Shown: one piece after another, positions 1-11,190 of the stretch
How the letters are laid out: the number at the start of each line of letters is the position of its first letter
Numbering within the stretch: the stretch's first letter is position 1
Assembly (NCBI RefSeq): GCF_016920785.2
Contig: NW_024609879.1
Coordinates: 14,137,145-14,201,144 of the forward strand
Direction: 5' to 3'
Length of the DNA stretch: 64,000 nucleotides
Source: Ixodes scapularis
Lineage: Eukaryota > Arthropoda > Arachnida > Ixodida > Ixodidae
Notes under the pieces: generated by a model
Told to the model about the DNA's origin: nothing
The model's input: only the letters and a program-made list of their open reading frames with translations
Database searches by the model: none
Position numbers and translations under genes: made by a program

Positions 1-1182
1 CAGTAAGTGGCTTTGGAAATTGTCGTTCTGTGTAGACCTGACGGAGCACGTGAATAAGCTGAATGTGAGATTGCAAGGCGAGACACGTCTTATTCATGAC
101 GTATCCATGGATATTAAAGGATTCAGGGTGAAATTACAGCTCTTCGAAAGACAAGTGTGAAACCAGACCTAGGATCACTTCCCCTATTGTGCAAAGCTCC
201 GTACAGAGACTGATGTGGAATTGCCCTCATTCTTCGCAATGGAAATCCTCAGATACCTTCAGAGGCAATTTTTCGAACGGCTTTCTGACTTCGATAGGAG
301 AGTTAGTTTGTAGTTTGACTTACAGTTTGTAGTTTATTCAGAATGGTAGTTTGACTTACAGTCAAACTACATTCTGAAGGAAAACTACAAGGTAGGAAAT
401 TTTATACAGTTTTACAAATCCTTGGGCTCTGAGCAATTTCCAAACCTGAAATAAACTGCTTTTTGCACTACATACCTTTGTGAGCAGACATTTTCAGGGA
501 TGAAGTACGTAAAATCCAAATACAGAGCTAACGTGTCTGTTGAACACTTGAAGTCCCTCCTAATTATTGGCTCATCAAGCTTGAAGCCGCAGTTCAGCGA
601 AATAATAAAGCCGAAGGATCAGCTACACCGCTCACATTAGTCCTGCACCTCATGTCCGAGTAAATGTGTCGAAAATCTGATGCATTCCGGCTCAAATACT
701 GCTTAGTGTTTTGTGGCATATAGTCGTATGTTGTCATCATCAGGTTCACCGTGCTTAGTCTCCTGCTTCATATCTGTAACTACGTTAAAATTCCTTTGCG
801 TTCTCGTGTATATTGTGATATGAGTCATGTGTGATAACTATTGCATATTGTCATCACAGTTTTACCGTTCTCGTTAGTTTTTTTATCTGTGCGAATATTC
901 CAGAGTTCATATGCGCTTTGATTTGTGCCTGGTGGGTTATCTGGGTCACACTTATCGTATGTCACAATTACCTATATGCTGAATTTCGAAATAAAGTATA
1001 TGTATTAATCCACCCTTGATTGCTTCTCGTTTTTACTCTAACTTGAGTTCCTCTATTTAAATGCTCATCAGGGCTTATTAATATTGGTTTTAATGATTTA
1101 TAACATGTATTTGTTTTCCGGCCCTCGAGACTGCGAGAGGTCCCCAATCCGGCCCCTTGGCCAAAAAGTTTGGAGACCCCTG
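1..1182 (+). mobile_element. 3' portion of a hAT (Charlie-like) DNA transposon
   Basis: The window opens inside a hAT element. The 3' boundary is set at 1182, where a hAT-type terminal repeat ends: its outer end, read on the minus strand, is CAGGGGTCTCCAAACTTTTT, the CAGGGG-type start typical of Charlie-like elements. About 540 bp of non-coding 3' sequence separates the last transposase stop (638-640) from this end. The next 8 bases (1183-1190, cgttatag) would be one copy of the 8-bp target duplication, but the partner lies outside the window. The 5' end is missing. Confidence 0.75.
3..640 (+). pseudogene. hAT transposase C-terminal half (GTF2IRD2/ZBED-like), decayed
   Basis: Translation from about position 9 gives LTEHVNKLNVRLQGETRLIH followed by a DVSMDIKGF..KLQLFERQ stretch, the helical region typical of domesticated and transposon hAT proteins of the GTF2IRD2/EPM2AIP1 type. 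Around 480-640 a second block reads CEQTFSGMKYVKSKYRANVS and continues VEHLKSLL, the hAT C-terminal dimerisation motif, ending at a TAG at 638-640. Stops and frame changes between about 160 and 450, plus a local duplication of the 'agtttgacttacag' segment near 300-360, break the reading frame. It cannot encode a functional transposase. The family assignment rests on these two motif blocks. Confidence 0.8.
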
Positions 1183-1210
1183 CGTTATAGGGATTTGTCA
1201 CAGAATTCGA

Positions 1211-1211
1211 C

Positions 1212-1248
<37 letters not shown>
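1211..1248. repeat. (ATT)n microsatellite
   Basis: An uninterrupted run of about 12 ATT/TTA trinucleotides directly downstream of the hAT 3' end. Confidence 0.95.
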
Positions 1249-1251
<3 letters not shown>

Positions 1252-1408
1252 TTATTTTTTGGAGTTCTCGCGAGGAAGCGCATCCGATCGCCGGACGCTC
1301 CTTTGCCCCGCGCGTTGAGCGGCAGGGTGGTTCGGGCCTCGTTCGCCTCGCCCGCTTTCTGTTTTATGGCCCCCTGGGCCCTCCCTCGTCCCGAAGACAT
1401 TTCTCGCG

Positions 1409-1616
1409 AGGTTGCTCCATTTCACCTTCCGTCCGAGCACAGGGAACGCTAGGAGCCATCCCATCCAATGTGGCGTTGAGGGAGTGTCATGCGACCTTGA
1501 GCTCCCTGTGCCGCCCCGCCCCACCGGCAGGTCACGCGACTTTTTCCCGGCGCTGGATCGGCTGGGATGGCTCGTGGCGTCCACTGCGCTCGGTCTGAAG
1601 GTGAAACGGAGAGTTG
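1409..1616. repeat. Imperfect inverted repeat (about 85-bp arms), GC-rich
   Basis: The left arm (about 1409-1494) and right arm (about 1527-1616) are reverse complements at roughly three quarters of positions. The matched blocks include 'tttcaccttc', 'gagccatccca' and 'gcgacc/gtgacc', and the GC-rich loop is about 32 bp. The arms sit in a region of unusually high GC content (1260-2200) with no recognisable protein. It may be a fold-back element or a fragment of a MITE with long terminal inverted repeats. Long overlapping frames on both strands here are a by-product of composition and the inverted repeat. Confidence 0.65.
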
Positions 1617-1730
1617 GTAGCGATGGGCGACTCGCTTCCCGGAATGTTGGGAATAGCTTCCAGATGTCGGAGTGGGGGTGCGCTTTATGGTTAGCTGGGG
1701 TAGGCTCACTGCGGAACTTGCCTGGAACGT

Positions 1731-1838
1731 TTTTTCTTTTCTTTTTTTTTTTTTTTATGTATTTTGTTGTTACAACTGCAGAAAAAAACAATTTTTTTTT
1801 TTTTTTTTTTTTTTTTGGGGGGGGGGGGGGGGGGGAGG
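1731..1838. repeat. Poly-T and poly-G homopolymer tracts
   Basis: Two long T runs (about 1740-1757 and 1792-1816) are followed immediately by about 20 G residues. Such tracts are assembly-error prone, so the exact length here is uncertain. Confidence 0.9.
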
Positions 1839-2224
1839 GAGAGTGGTGTCTGCCGCTAGAATTTGGGAAAGTGAGGACCTCGGCTTGATTCCGAGCCGAG
1901 CCAAGCGAGTGTGCGCGAAGACTTGGCCGGGCGGTGAACGCAACGCGAAGTTTGGGCGGGACTGCGGTAGCGACGGAAGGCTGAGCGCGGGAGGTGTTTG
2001 GGCTCCCTGGTCCAAGCGCTGCTTTGGGCGCCCAAGTGTGTGTGCGTTCGTGGGTGAGTGCCTGCGCCGAGGAGCCACGCCGACAGCACCCAAGCGCACA
2101 TCGACCTCCCGAGTTCGGTCGACATCGCAAGAGGCCGCGTCACCCCCATGTCACTCACTGGACTCAGGTTCGCGCCACTCACCCCCATATTACTTTGTAT
2201 AGTTTATCCCCCTTTTAATTTTTT

Positions 2225-2490
2225 TTTTTTTTCTTCCTTTGAGTTTGCAGAAAATGTTCTTTGAACGAGCGCCGTGTTTCCATGATAAGTCGCGCCTGAG
2301 CGCTTTCTCTGTGGGGCGGTCCGTTGTGCCTCGCTGTCGGGAGTTTTGTTTGTTTTGTTTTATGTCTATCGGATTTTCAATAAACCATCCTGTGGTTGGA
2401 AAGAAAGGAGTCTGTGTTGTTCCTTCTTCCCTCACTGTGAGTCCGTCACCAGGGCGTAGACCTATCGTCCGGTTAGCGGTCCTATCAAAA
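2225..2490 (+). other. Possible LTR-type 3' end or polyadenylation region
   Basis: A T-rich tract is followed by AATAAA near 2380 and a GT/T-rich stretch, the arrangement seen around retroelement or gene poly(A) sites. No partner repeat and no flanking duplication is visible, so this is only a tentative reading. Confidence 0.25.
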
Positions 2491-2518
2491 TTATAAATTT
2501 GTTTGCATAGGATATATC

Positions 2519-2613
2519 TTTTTTTTTTTTTTTTTCACCGAACCTGTAACAGGATTGAACCAGTGTCGCCAGTGTTCTACTGATTATGAAGCAGACACCT
2601 TACCACTGCGCCC
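2519..2613 (-). mobile_element. Short tRNA-derived SINE with A-tail (Met-CAU-like head)
   Basis: Read on the minus strand, 2613 to 2536 folds like a tRNA: an A-box-like GGCGCAGTGGTAAGG, an anticodon-loop-like segment CTTCATAATC (CAT, methionine) and a B box GGTTCAATCC. The sequence then runs straight into about 17 A residues (T on the plus strand, 2519-2535). The 3' A-tail without a canonical acceptor stem indicates a retroposed tRNA or tRNA-SINE, not a functional tRNA gene. Confidence 0.65.
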
Positions 2614-2919
2614 CTTTACAACTTCGAATTGCTGTTTTCACAATTTGTTTTATACGAGACCGATATGGGACAACGGCCGGCATTTCTTTTCCCTGGTGTG
2701 CCAGCTACCAGCAGAATATCCACTTCCAATCAAATGCTGGGGCGAGACTGACCCCGGCTCGCAACACGGAGCTCCTTATGTACACAAGTGGGCTCCTGAA
2801 AAAAATCAGCGTAGGAGGTTCGGCCCATAGAACATTCAAACAACAAATAAGCAACAGGGTTCTCGAATTTACCAGAACTCAAAATTTATAGAAATAACAA
2901 GAAGGCGCGCCCGCTCCCA

Positions 2920-2996
2920 GGCATCAAACCTCGAGCCCCTTGCGTAGGATTTAAAGATGATAAACATTCGGCCACGAGCGCTTGGTCGGCGACGCG
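2920..2996 (-). repeat. tRNA-like pseudogene or SINE fragment
   Basis: On the minus strand there is an A-box-like segment (CGCTCGTGGCCGAATG) and, about 45 bases later, a B-box-like GAGGTTTGATGCCTGG. The spacing is that of a tRNA, but the arms are degenerate and no tail is seen. It could also be a chance match. Confidence 0.4.
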
Positions 2997-3111
2997 CGTG
3001 ACAATAAGGTGGAATTGTTTGCAGTCATTTGAACGTAAACGGTTGAGTATATGGTACTGGTGCGACCATATGAATGAATATAGTTTTGTATGGGCTAGAC
3101 TATACAACCAT

Positions 3112-3415
3112 ACGGAACCACATGTGTATGGTATGGCTCGGTATGGTTCAGTCATATCCAACTATACGGAACCATATGTGTATGGTATGGCTCCGTATGG
3201 TTCAGTCATATCCAACTATAAGGAACCATATGTGTATGGTATGGCTTCGTATGGTTCAGCCATATCCAACTTTACGGAACCATATGTGTATGGTATGGCT
3301 CGGTATGGTTCAGCCATATGGAACCGTATGAATCCATACCATGCCATACGGTTGGCCATATGGAACCATATAGATCCATACTATTCCATATGGTTTGCCG
3401 TATGGGTTCATATAG
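3112..3415 (+). repeat. 54-bp minisatellite, four full units plus degenerate units, open in one frame
   Basis: Units start at 3112, 3166, 3220 and 3274 and are exactly 54 bp with few differences. A decayed, partly palindromic continuation rich in CCATATGG runs to about 3415. Because 54 is a multiple of three, the plus frame stays open (2998-3522) and would give 18-residue repeats around the motif EPYVYGMARYGS. The tandem structure alone explains the open frame. There is no start context, homology or codon bias that argues for a gene. Confidence 0.9.
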
Positions 3416-3424
3416 TTTTTTTCA

Positions 3425-4439
3425 GTAGGGTAGGTACCCTGCGCAGCAGCTGGGGGACTAACTGCACTCGACCGGGGCTAACCGAGAAGCGTGCCCGAGC
3501 TACCGCCCGATACAAAGCGTAGCAAATATCATCCATCCATTCTATGATGAATTATATTGTCTACGAAGTCTTCATATTGTCTGTTTTAAAAGAGGAGACG
3601 GACTGAGGGGGACATTGCTGAGCCGACGCGGCAGTCCACTTAGCCTCAGAGTGATCGTGGACCAATCAGACGCCGGTAAACAGAGAATAGCGTTTCGTTA
3701 GGGACATAGAAGCAATGCGCGCTCATCTAAAAACAACCAAGGAATAACTGAGAAAACGAGGTTCGTCTCATTTCAATGAGCAAATCATGGCCTTCATAAA
3801 AGAAAAACAAAACAAAAAAAAGCATCCTTATACAATCGCATTTCCATGTAGGAAGCACCACAAATACAGCCCATTTTTTAAAATGAAACTTTGGCTATCT
3901 TGGAATAAAGGGAGTGCGAGAAGAACCATGCTTTCTCAAATGTCAGTCCCATGTGGCTGTGTGTTGAGACTTATAACATTTGAACAAAGTGTTCATTGTT
4001 CGCGCACTCCCTTCATGTGGCGGAAAGTGGCGCACAGAAAATGTTTCTCTAGAACGCTGAACATGCAGCAGTACTCATTCGGGGAATGTTGGAGAGGCAA
4101 CCCACAAAAGACGCAACAAACCTTATAAAGCGATCAAGAATGAGAAAAATAAAAAACTGTAGGACAAAAGGACTGAAATAAGAGCAAGGTTCTGGAAAAG
4201 CAAATATGAGTCATTTGCGACAGTGATGGGCGTTATCTATGACGTGCTCGAACGTTGCCGGTTCATTACAAAATTCAAACGGCATAATATGAACACATAA
4301 AGAAATTTATATGTAATGAAAGTTCTTTTCTTCTTTTCTACGTACTTTATGCGTATTTTCAGGTTGCTGGAGTTAAATGCCTAAATGCCAATAAAACTTA
4401 AAAAAACATGTCGCACAAATCTCTAGATAACGCGTGAAG
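3425..4439. other. Unassigned stretch
   Basis: No recognisable gene, RNA or repeat boundary. A frame at 3787-4128 (plus) would give a 113-residue basic peptide with no motif I know, and it is probably fortuitous. Confidence 0.5.
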
Positions 4440-6540
4440 TTATCCACCTAAAACGTCAAATCAAAAGGCACAGTAAAGGTCTTAGAGAACATATGAATGC
4501 TTTAAAATTAAATTAAAAACATCACTCAAACAAGTCAAAGAGAGATTCTTTTTAGTGACTCTTCACAACTTCATAAAAACTGCCCCTCAAAAATTTTGGC
4601 GTTTCTTAAGAGGAAAGAGGGAAATGATCGAGCAGATTGTTGAAAACGATGTGGTCATTACTGACAGTTCAGAAATGGCAGATCGGTTTAACGTGTTTTT
4701 CCAATCAGTCTTTTCAGCCCACGAGGTACAAAATCTCGATGAGGCCTTTCATTCAGATATTGAAACGAGTATGCCTGAAATAGAGATAAGCCAGTCCGGA
4801 ATATTTGCTAAGCTATTGTCACTAGATACAAATAAATCAACAGGCCCGGACAAAATACCGAATGAATTCTTAAAGCCATATGCAGAGTGGCTATCCTTTT
4901 ATTAAAAAAATATATTCGACAAATCACTACAAACGGAGTCACTACCGCAAGATGGGTTATCCGCACGTGTCGTCCCTGTGTTCAAAGGAGGAAGCCACTT
5001 TACGATAGAAAACTACCGGCCTATATCAGTGACAAGCGTTTGCTGTAAAGTGATAGAGCACGTCATTTCAAAATATATATTTACCTTTTTTAGAGGAGCG
5101 AAAGACGTTATATATACTCTCATAAGCATGGCTTTCGAAATGGTTTGTCAATTGTAACGCAGCTTGTAGAAACGTTTCATGATTTTTCTTTATCTGTAAA
5201 TAATAAGGAACATATCGATGTAATTTGTATGGACTTTTCAAAAGCATTCGACCGCATACCTCACATAAAATTATTATTCAAATGAAAAAAAGATAGGGTT
5301 TTGTGATAAAATCGTTAAATGGATAGAAGCATACCTGTCAAATCAGAGTCAAAAAGTTGAGACAAATGGAAACATATCTGCACTCTATCTGTAACCTCAG
5401 GAGTCCCGCAGGGCTAAGTCTTAGGACCATTATTGTTTTTTATATATATAAATGACACAGCTACCCACATTGAAGAGCCAGTAAAACTAAAACGTTTTGC
5501 AGATGATTGCCTTCTTTACTCTGTGATAAACAATACTAATGATCAATTAGCTCTGAACAGGAACCTGGAAAATCTAAGGCAGTGGTGTGAGGAATGGCAA
5601 ATGTAAATAGATTTTCGCAAGTCCACATATATCCATATAACGAACAAAAATGGCGTTCTGAAATTTTGTTATAATATAGGCAATGTTAATTTGAGTATTG
5701 TAAACAGTTTTAAGCACCTTGGTGTGGTGATCTCACACGATTTGCAATGGCGCACCTATATAGATAATGTCTACTCCTCTGCCTCTCGAAGTTTGTGCTT
5801 CCTTAAACGAAAGTTAAAACATTCAACTAGTAATTCCAAAATCACAGCTTATAAGACAATGATCCGTCCTATTTTAGAGTACGCCAGCATTGTATGGAGT
5901 CCAAAAAGAAGTAGACATCAATAAACTAGAAAAAAATTCAAAGGCAGGCTGCACGTTTCATTCTTAATAAATACAAACGAACAGACTCTGTGACTGAAAT
6001 GCTTAGCCAGTGTGGACTTCAATCATTAGAAAATTGACGGAGAATAGCGCGGCTAAAGTTCTTATTTGCGTTGTATGACAATCACTTAAACATTGAACCT
6101 GAACTATATTTAAGAGAGATACATAAACGATCGCGCAGATTAAATCACAATGAAACAACCTAACCGTATAATAGCGGGATAGACGTTTTTAAATATTCAT
6201 TCTTTGTGCAAGCAATTGAAGACTGGAACACACTCCCAGATTATGTCATTAATTCTGCAAATATGTCCCAATTCGAGACTTCTTTAGAAAAGATATTTAC
6301 CCAGCAATAAATAAAAAGGGCGTTTTTCCTTTATTTATATTTCTCTTCTTTTTACAAAGTGTGGCGATATGTTCACGTTGTCTTCAATTAAAAATTGTAT
6401 AACAGCCTTCTTCTATTATGTACATATGTATGGAGTTCAAATTTTTGATATGACTGTATATATATTGTTGTTACCTCTCCTGTAATAGCCTTCAAGTTAA
6501 GGCTTACAGTATTCTTAAATAAAATAAATAAAACTAAAAT
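4440..6540 (+). pseudogene. LINE reverse transcriptase (CR1/Jockey group), 5'-truncated and decayed
   Basis: From about 4500 the translation reads through a linker into NFIKTAPQKFWRFLRGKREM, then FNVFFQSVFS and KSTGPDKIPNEFLKPY, all typical of the segment before RT motif 1 in CR1/Jockey-like LINEs. Later, in changing frames, come ENYRPISVTSVCCKVIEH (about 5010), VWTFQKH/SKAFDR (about 5230), SGVPQGLSLGPLLF (about 5400), KRFADDCLLYSVI (about 5490, the catalytic ADD) and the C-terminal NSFKHLGVVISHDLQWRTYI block (5691-5924). Stops and frameshifts are frequent. No endonuclease is present, so the insertion is 5'-truncated. The 3' end is an AATAAAATAAATAAA-type tail at about 6518-6535. Confidence 0.9.
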
Positions 6541-8590
6541 GAATACATCGGCTTATTGTAAGGTGTTTAACGTAATTACGTAAAATTATTCATGTAGTAC
6601 AATGTTCATTTTAAGCTGCCGTAGTTTTCCTTACCATGTTATTTTCGCGTGAGCCGCGCATGCGTGTTTAGTTACGCCCAACGTAGCGGTATGCACTTTT
6701 CTGTCTGCAAAAAATCTGTATTAGTCTAATGGTGTTTATAAATAAAAATGTCAATACATCTAGAAAACAATGAGTCAGCTTGCTGTCTTTAGCTGCCTGC
6801 GCGGATTAGGTAAGTCACACTTCTGGGACTTTTGAAAAAAAGTATTGAGGACAATTATTTGTGTTTTATATAATGAAAAAGATTTCAAATTTGAAGATTG
6901 AGATTGCCAGAAATTTCAGGTCGACATTTCTTTTCGAGAAGAGTGATGTTAGAGGCGTTTAAAAACAAAAAGAAAACGGTCGAAAAATGGAGCGAAACTA
7001 AATTATTGCGCTGTTCTTTATTTTATTCGAACATAAAACACCACTGCTGCGGGGAGACTCATTGCGCTACGAATCTCGCGTAACAGAGCCAACACAAAGA
7101 TTAACCAATAAATAAAAAAAATAAAAAAACATACAGTAGCATTGTTCACCACAGAAGCTCATATCTTTTGGCGGCCAAATATTTCGCGAAGTAACCTTCA
7201 CTCGACCTTGACATTTTCCAGCACCGTCATGAAATATATATGTAGTTCTCAGTTCTCTTTCCAGATATTGTGCAATCAAAGAAGGGATTTACGACGCCCT
7301 GCGAAATTTGGAAGAGATATCCGTGGAATAGCCATAACAGCTATAACAGTATCTCTCTGCTCTCTCTATATTAATTCTGTCAGTATTCTGCCGCAAACAT
7401 TAGGGTAAGACTGGGATTGTGAAACCGCAATACTTCAAGAGCTCCCATTTGAAGCCTGCAAGCCAACGAGTCTTAATTTCAATTTCATGTGGAACTAATT
7501 AGATCTTTCATGCCGATTTCGATCATTATAAGCTGGTGACCCAAAGCACATTTTTACAAGCATTCCCATTATGCCCTCGCAGGCTCAGAGACAACTCAGT
7601 CAATGAAAGCACTAATCAAAATTGTAATCTCGTTCTTATTTTAAGGTATGTAGATTGCCCAATTTTCTACAATATCATGGGGCACGACAACACTACAGAG
7701 TTTGGGAATCCGTCAGCCTGCCAAATTAGTTCGTGCGGACCCTCGGCGAAACCTAAAACCTACTTCCTGGTTTGAGCGGCATTTTTTGTTAGTTTTTGTA
7801 CTCGCTATTTGGCAAAGCAAAGAACAAATCCGCGGGAATTTACGCTATCGCGTGAAGTGTGCCCCAGCAACAGCAGCACATCGCTCACGTAATTTAGTGT
7901 CACTGTGAGGACGTTGTCGTCTTTCCGCCGCCTCGTGAGCACGATTCTCAGCTCTTTCCTGCCATTTGCTCTTTAGCTCTCGATTCTGATCTCCTGCATC
8001 ATTCATAATCTGCTTGCAGTGAGCATCTTCTGCGAATCGTAAGTGACAGTCGCGTTGTTCGGGTCGGCTAAGAACTACCATAAGGTACATCCATACGGCT
8101 GGTTCGTCTGCTCGGATAGTCGCGTGCAGGTGCCGGCACAGCAGGGTGTCGACTCAACACCACCCAGCGGACAAGGCCAGGGCTTGACGTCATCGTTAGT
8201 GAATCCCTAACCAGCCCCAAGCCGCGAACGCGTTGAAGCTGGACAAAAGATACGACGTAGCGGCCGACGCGGGCGTCTCGGTGTCGGCGCAGCTGGCATC
8301 GAGCTTGTTGTGAAACGATGCACGATACGCTGGCGGCGATGCTGACGCCAGCAAGACGACGCTGCTTGAATCCATTCCTGATGACGAACTATGACGGCAC
8401 GCACAGGCCTGGTCTTCTATGTGTTATTTGCCGACTACAGCCCATACCACCTAAAAGTCAGGACCCGATCATGACGTCACTGTTAGTATGTCCCGCCCCA
8501 AGCGGCAAGCATTCTGGAGCTTGACGGTAGCCGCCGCAAAGGGGCAGACGCCTCCGTCTTGGCTTTCTTGCGTGCTAGCGTCGTTCTATG
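6541..8590. other. Unassigned stretch with a diverged internal duplication
   Basis: No gene is supported. Two GC-rich segments, about 8160-8290 and 8455-8570, share an ordered series of short blocks (gacgtca..gttagt, ccagccccaag/cgccccaagcgg, gcgtctcggtgtcggc/cgcctccgtcttggc) and look like diverged copies of one repeat. The minus-strand frame 8090-7845 is rich in E/R/Q, resembling low-complexity repeats common in arthropods. Confidence 0.4.
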
Positions 8591-10419
8591 CATACTTGTA
8601 CACGTTACTGAAAAATTGTAATGAATTACATTTACAATTACTCAGGGCTAAATTGTAATTTTTTACAATTACAATTACCCTCCCATAAAAGTAAATGACC
8701 GTTACCCCAAAAAGTAATCAGTTACTTTCGTGGCGTTACTTTCAACAATATTTTCCTCAATTAAGAAACAAAAGGAAGAAGGTTATTCAGGTTCTTACTG
8801 TTGCCCCCTGTCCCATTTATTGACCTTGAGTATTTTGAGAAACAGCTGGCTCTTGAAAGTCTCGTCAGACATATATTGCGCCATTTCTTACTGAAGATGT
8901 CGACTACTGCGCTGAGCACCATTTGAACTGAGTCACTGGATGGGAGTGTCGTATTGTGCCTCACAAATATTTAATTCTTTTCATTGAGATTTTTCAGCGA
9001 AGCAATGGAAGTACTATTTAGCTCGAAGATAAGGCAAAGCTTCATTGTTGCAGCCGTTGCCTGATATTCGAGAGTCAGTTGGTACCAGTACGTGATAATA
9101 AAATAATATTTCAGGTTTGGCTCGATATTTTTCTTTCCTTGGTTCTTAACAGGTTGAGCCTCAGTTGAGACGCGTTGGTGAATAAGAAAACTTTTTTAAT
9201 ATATAAATATAAGTAATAGAAACAAATAATTAGAACGTCGGTTAAAACAAGGAAATGTAAACGCACATTTGCCGTGTATACCTTTCTTGATGCCGTTCAA
9301 AAAAGCACGGAGCACGCACCGATTGTAGTCTACTCCGGCTTTCTCGTGATTGACTTCAACTGATGCCACGAGCAGCGAAGGGCAGAAAACTGAGCAACAC
9401 TATGGCCCCACTCATGAGTTTCACTTTCTCCTAAAGCGCAGAATCTCAAATCTATGTCAGCCACCATTACGTTTTACTTGTAAAGATCTCTGCTTGAGAT
9501 AAGATGCGTCGTGCTGGAATACAAACAGCGAAAAAAAAAGGAAGACAATTATTATTTTCGGAGTGATCGCGAAAAGCTGATTCACAAAAAGGGTGACTGA
9601 GATGTGGATAACCTGGCTGAAATTCACAAATAAAGTGGCCAACCCTAGATATTGGACCACAAAAAAGTAAGTAGCTTTCAAAACAGGTTCAAATGATGTG
9701 AAAGAAGCAGAAAAAAATACATCCTTTTTTCTATGAGAGGGTGATAAGTGTGGCATCAACGAACGAAGGTGCGTGTGGCAATAACACCTTCACATCCCTT
9801 CCCTTTTAGTGGATTTTAGGGCAGACGGAGCGTTGCCTCGTGTTGTGCCATTATGAAAATGGTCGTAGTTACTATAACCCAGAAAGTCATTGTTAATTTA
9901 TTGTATGTGCACTTACCCCCTCGAGCTTCTCGAAGAGGCATACAATCACTTGGTGCCCTCCTCTCCCCGCCTTCGATCACAAAGAAAAAAAACAGACACA
10001 AAAAAAACGAATATAACTTGCCACTGTCCTTTTTTTTTTTTTTTGTAGAAATGTTTATTTCGATTTTATCACATTGTTGTTAGGGCTTAAAAAGAAAATA
10101 GATTCAGGGGCTTGGTATAGCAAAAAAGGCTTTGCAGAACTGAAGAGTGCCAAGCCTCCCTTTGCGCTGGTCTATGCGCGTGAAGTGTCACTGCGCACAA
10201 CTTTACCAAAATAAAAACGACCTTTTCTTTAGAAGGGGCGGCGGGGGGGGGGGGGGGGGGGGGGCTGGTCCTGAAAAAGATGTAGCGGATTACAACGAAT
10301 CCGTTACGTAAAAGTGTAAAAAAGTTACTTTAAAATTACTCTAGTAAATATGTAATTATTCCGTTACAAAATTACCGAAAAATGTAAGCGATTACAAGTA
10401 ATTACGTTACTTGTAACGG
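8591..10419 (-). mobile_element. Non-autonomous hAT element, copy 1 (inverted relative to copy 2)
   Basis: This copy is the reverse complement of the element at 12151-14235 over most of its length. Shared landmarks include the subterminal TTACAATTAC-rich stretches, a G/C homopolymer (about 10240-10264 here) and the transposase tail. Its outer end begins CATACTTGTACACGTTAC (one mismatch to CAGACTTGTA of copy 2). The inner end stops at TTGTAACGG (10419), 16 bp short of the expected terminus. GTTCTATG occurs directly outside both ends (8583-8590 and 10420-10427), which looks like an 8-bp target duplication even though one terminus is truncated. Confidence 0.75.
8761..8990 (-). pseudogene. hAT transposase C-terminal dimerisation fragment (copy 1)
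   Basis: The minus-strand frame contains RHNTTLPSSDSVQMVLSAVV followed by DIFSKK, matching the hAT C-terminal pattern in which a 'LPSSaaveRlFS' block is followed by a basic 'kkR' and 'Lsdenfe'. The arginine and phenylalanine of that block are lost (VQMVLS). Only this domain remains, so the element depended on another copy for mobility. Confidence 0.75.
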
Positions 10420-10476
10420 GTTCTATGTAACGTACATAGAACCAGGCCTGTCACAGGTCTGGTTCTATATACGTTG
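10420..10476. repeat. Compound hairpin next to hAT copy 1
   Basis: Two overlapping inverted repeats: GTTCTATGT-aacgt-ACATAGAAC (10420-10442), and arms of about 21 bp (10431-10451 and 10455-10475) separated by 3 bases with two mismatches. The first arm includes the presumed target duplication GTTCTATG of the adjacent hAT copy. Confidence 0.85.
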
Positions 10477-10635
10477 AGTATATTTCGGGTATTATTGCAT
10501 ATTTAGTACTTTTCATAGAATACACAGAGCTAGTTTTGCTTGAATAAGTCGGCCAGTGCTTAGCATCTGACGATTCCACTCTCATCTCTCAGATAAAAGC
10601 CCGTACTGGAACAAAATAAAAACGTGTCATTATTA

Positions 10636-11190
10636 TACCGGGTGTGCCACTTTTTATTCGAAGGAATTTAGTACACAACATTCGTAAAATATGCACTAAT
10701 ACGGTTTGTACATGTGTCTTACACGGCCAGGGCACACCATATAGGTGGTTATTATTTGCAATAAACGGGATAATTAACTAAATTTCCTTAAAAACTTTTA
10801 ATTACTAAAATATTCATAAGGTTTTAATTAGAAACTTGATGAACATAATCGAAAACCACTAAATCAGTCAATTTTAGAACGATTTGAAGCTCGTGGGAAC
10901 CTCGCGGGCGCACCAAACTTGCCACTCATGCAGCTGGCGCAAAGCTAGCAGTGGCGGAACGTGATGACAATGTTGAGTCCAAAGCCACGGCTGCACCGCC
11001 GCCTTCAGCTGACCCCATGTACGCAACTTTATTCCTACGTTGAAATGCTTTCAGGGGTACGAACAAATTAAAATCGCTGGGTGCCACGTCTTTTTCATAC
11101 GGCATATGCGACATACACAAAAAAAACATTAACCCTGGAACTATTTTCGCTGTTGCACTTGCCGTGTGATGGCGCGCATTGCACTGCAAC
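10636..11190 (-). pseudogene. mariner transposase C-terminal fragment with one terminal repeat
   Basis: The minus-strand translation of 11189-10926 contains CNARHHTASATAKIV, followed after about 20 residues by PYEKDVAPSDFNLFVPLKAF. This is the mariner signature 'DNARPHTA..' then 'PYSPDLAPSDFHLF', spanning the second and third catalytic positions of the D,D34D triad. The first Asp of the NARPHTA motif is Cys here and the following reading frame is broken, so the protein is inactive. The 3' end on the minus strand is GTGGCACACCCGGTA, preceded on the plus strand by TATTA, consistent with insertion at TA. The 5' part is missing. Confidence 0.8.

Noticed and set aside
1252..2202. Several overlapping open frames on both strands, up to 292 codons
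   Set aside because: They lie in a GC-rich inverted repeat with poly-T/poly-G tracts, show Arg/Ser/Pro-rich low-complexity products on both strands, and have no domain.
2225..2490. Solo LTR
   Set aside because: AATAAA and GT-rich context are present, but no matching copy, no TG..CA ends with target duplication.
2998..3522. 174-codon frame with 18-residue repeats
   Set aside because: Best explained by the 54-bp minisatellite, which keeps the frame open automatically; no start context or homology.
3787..4128. 113-codon plus-strand frame
   Set aside because: Basic, no motif, flanked by AT-rich non-coding DNA.
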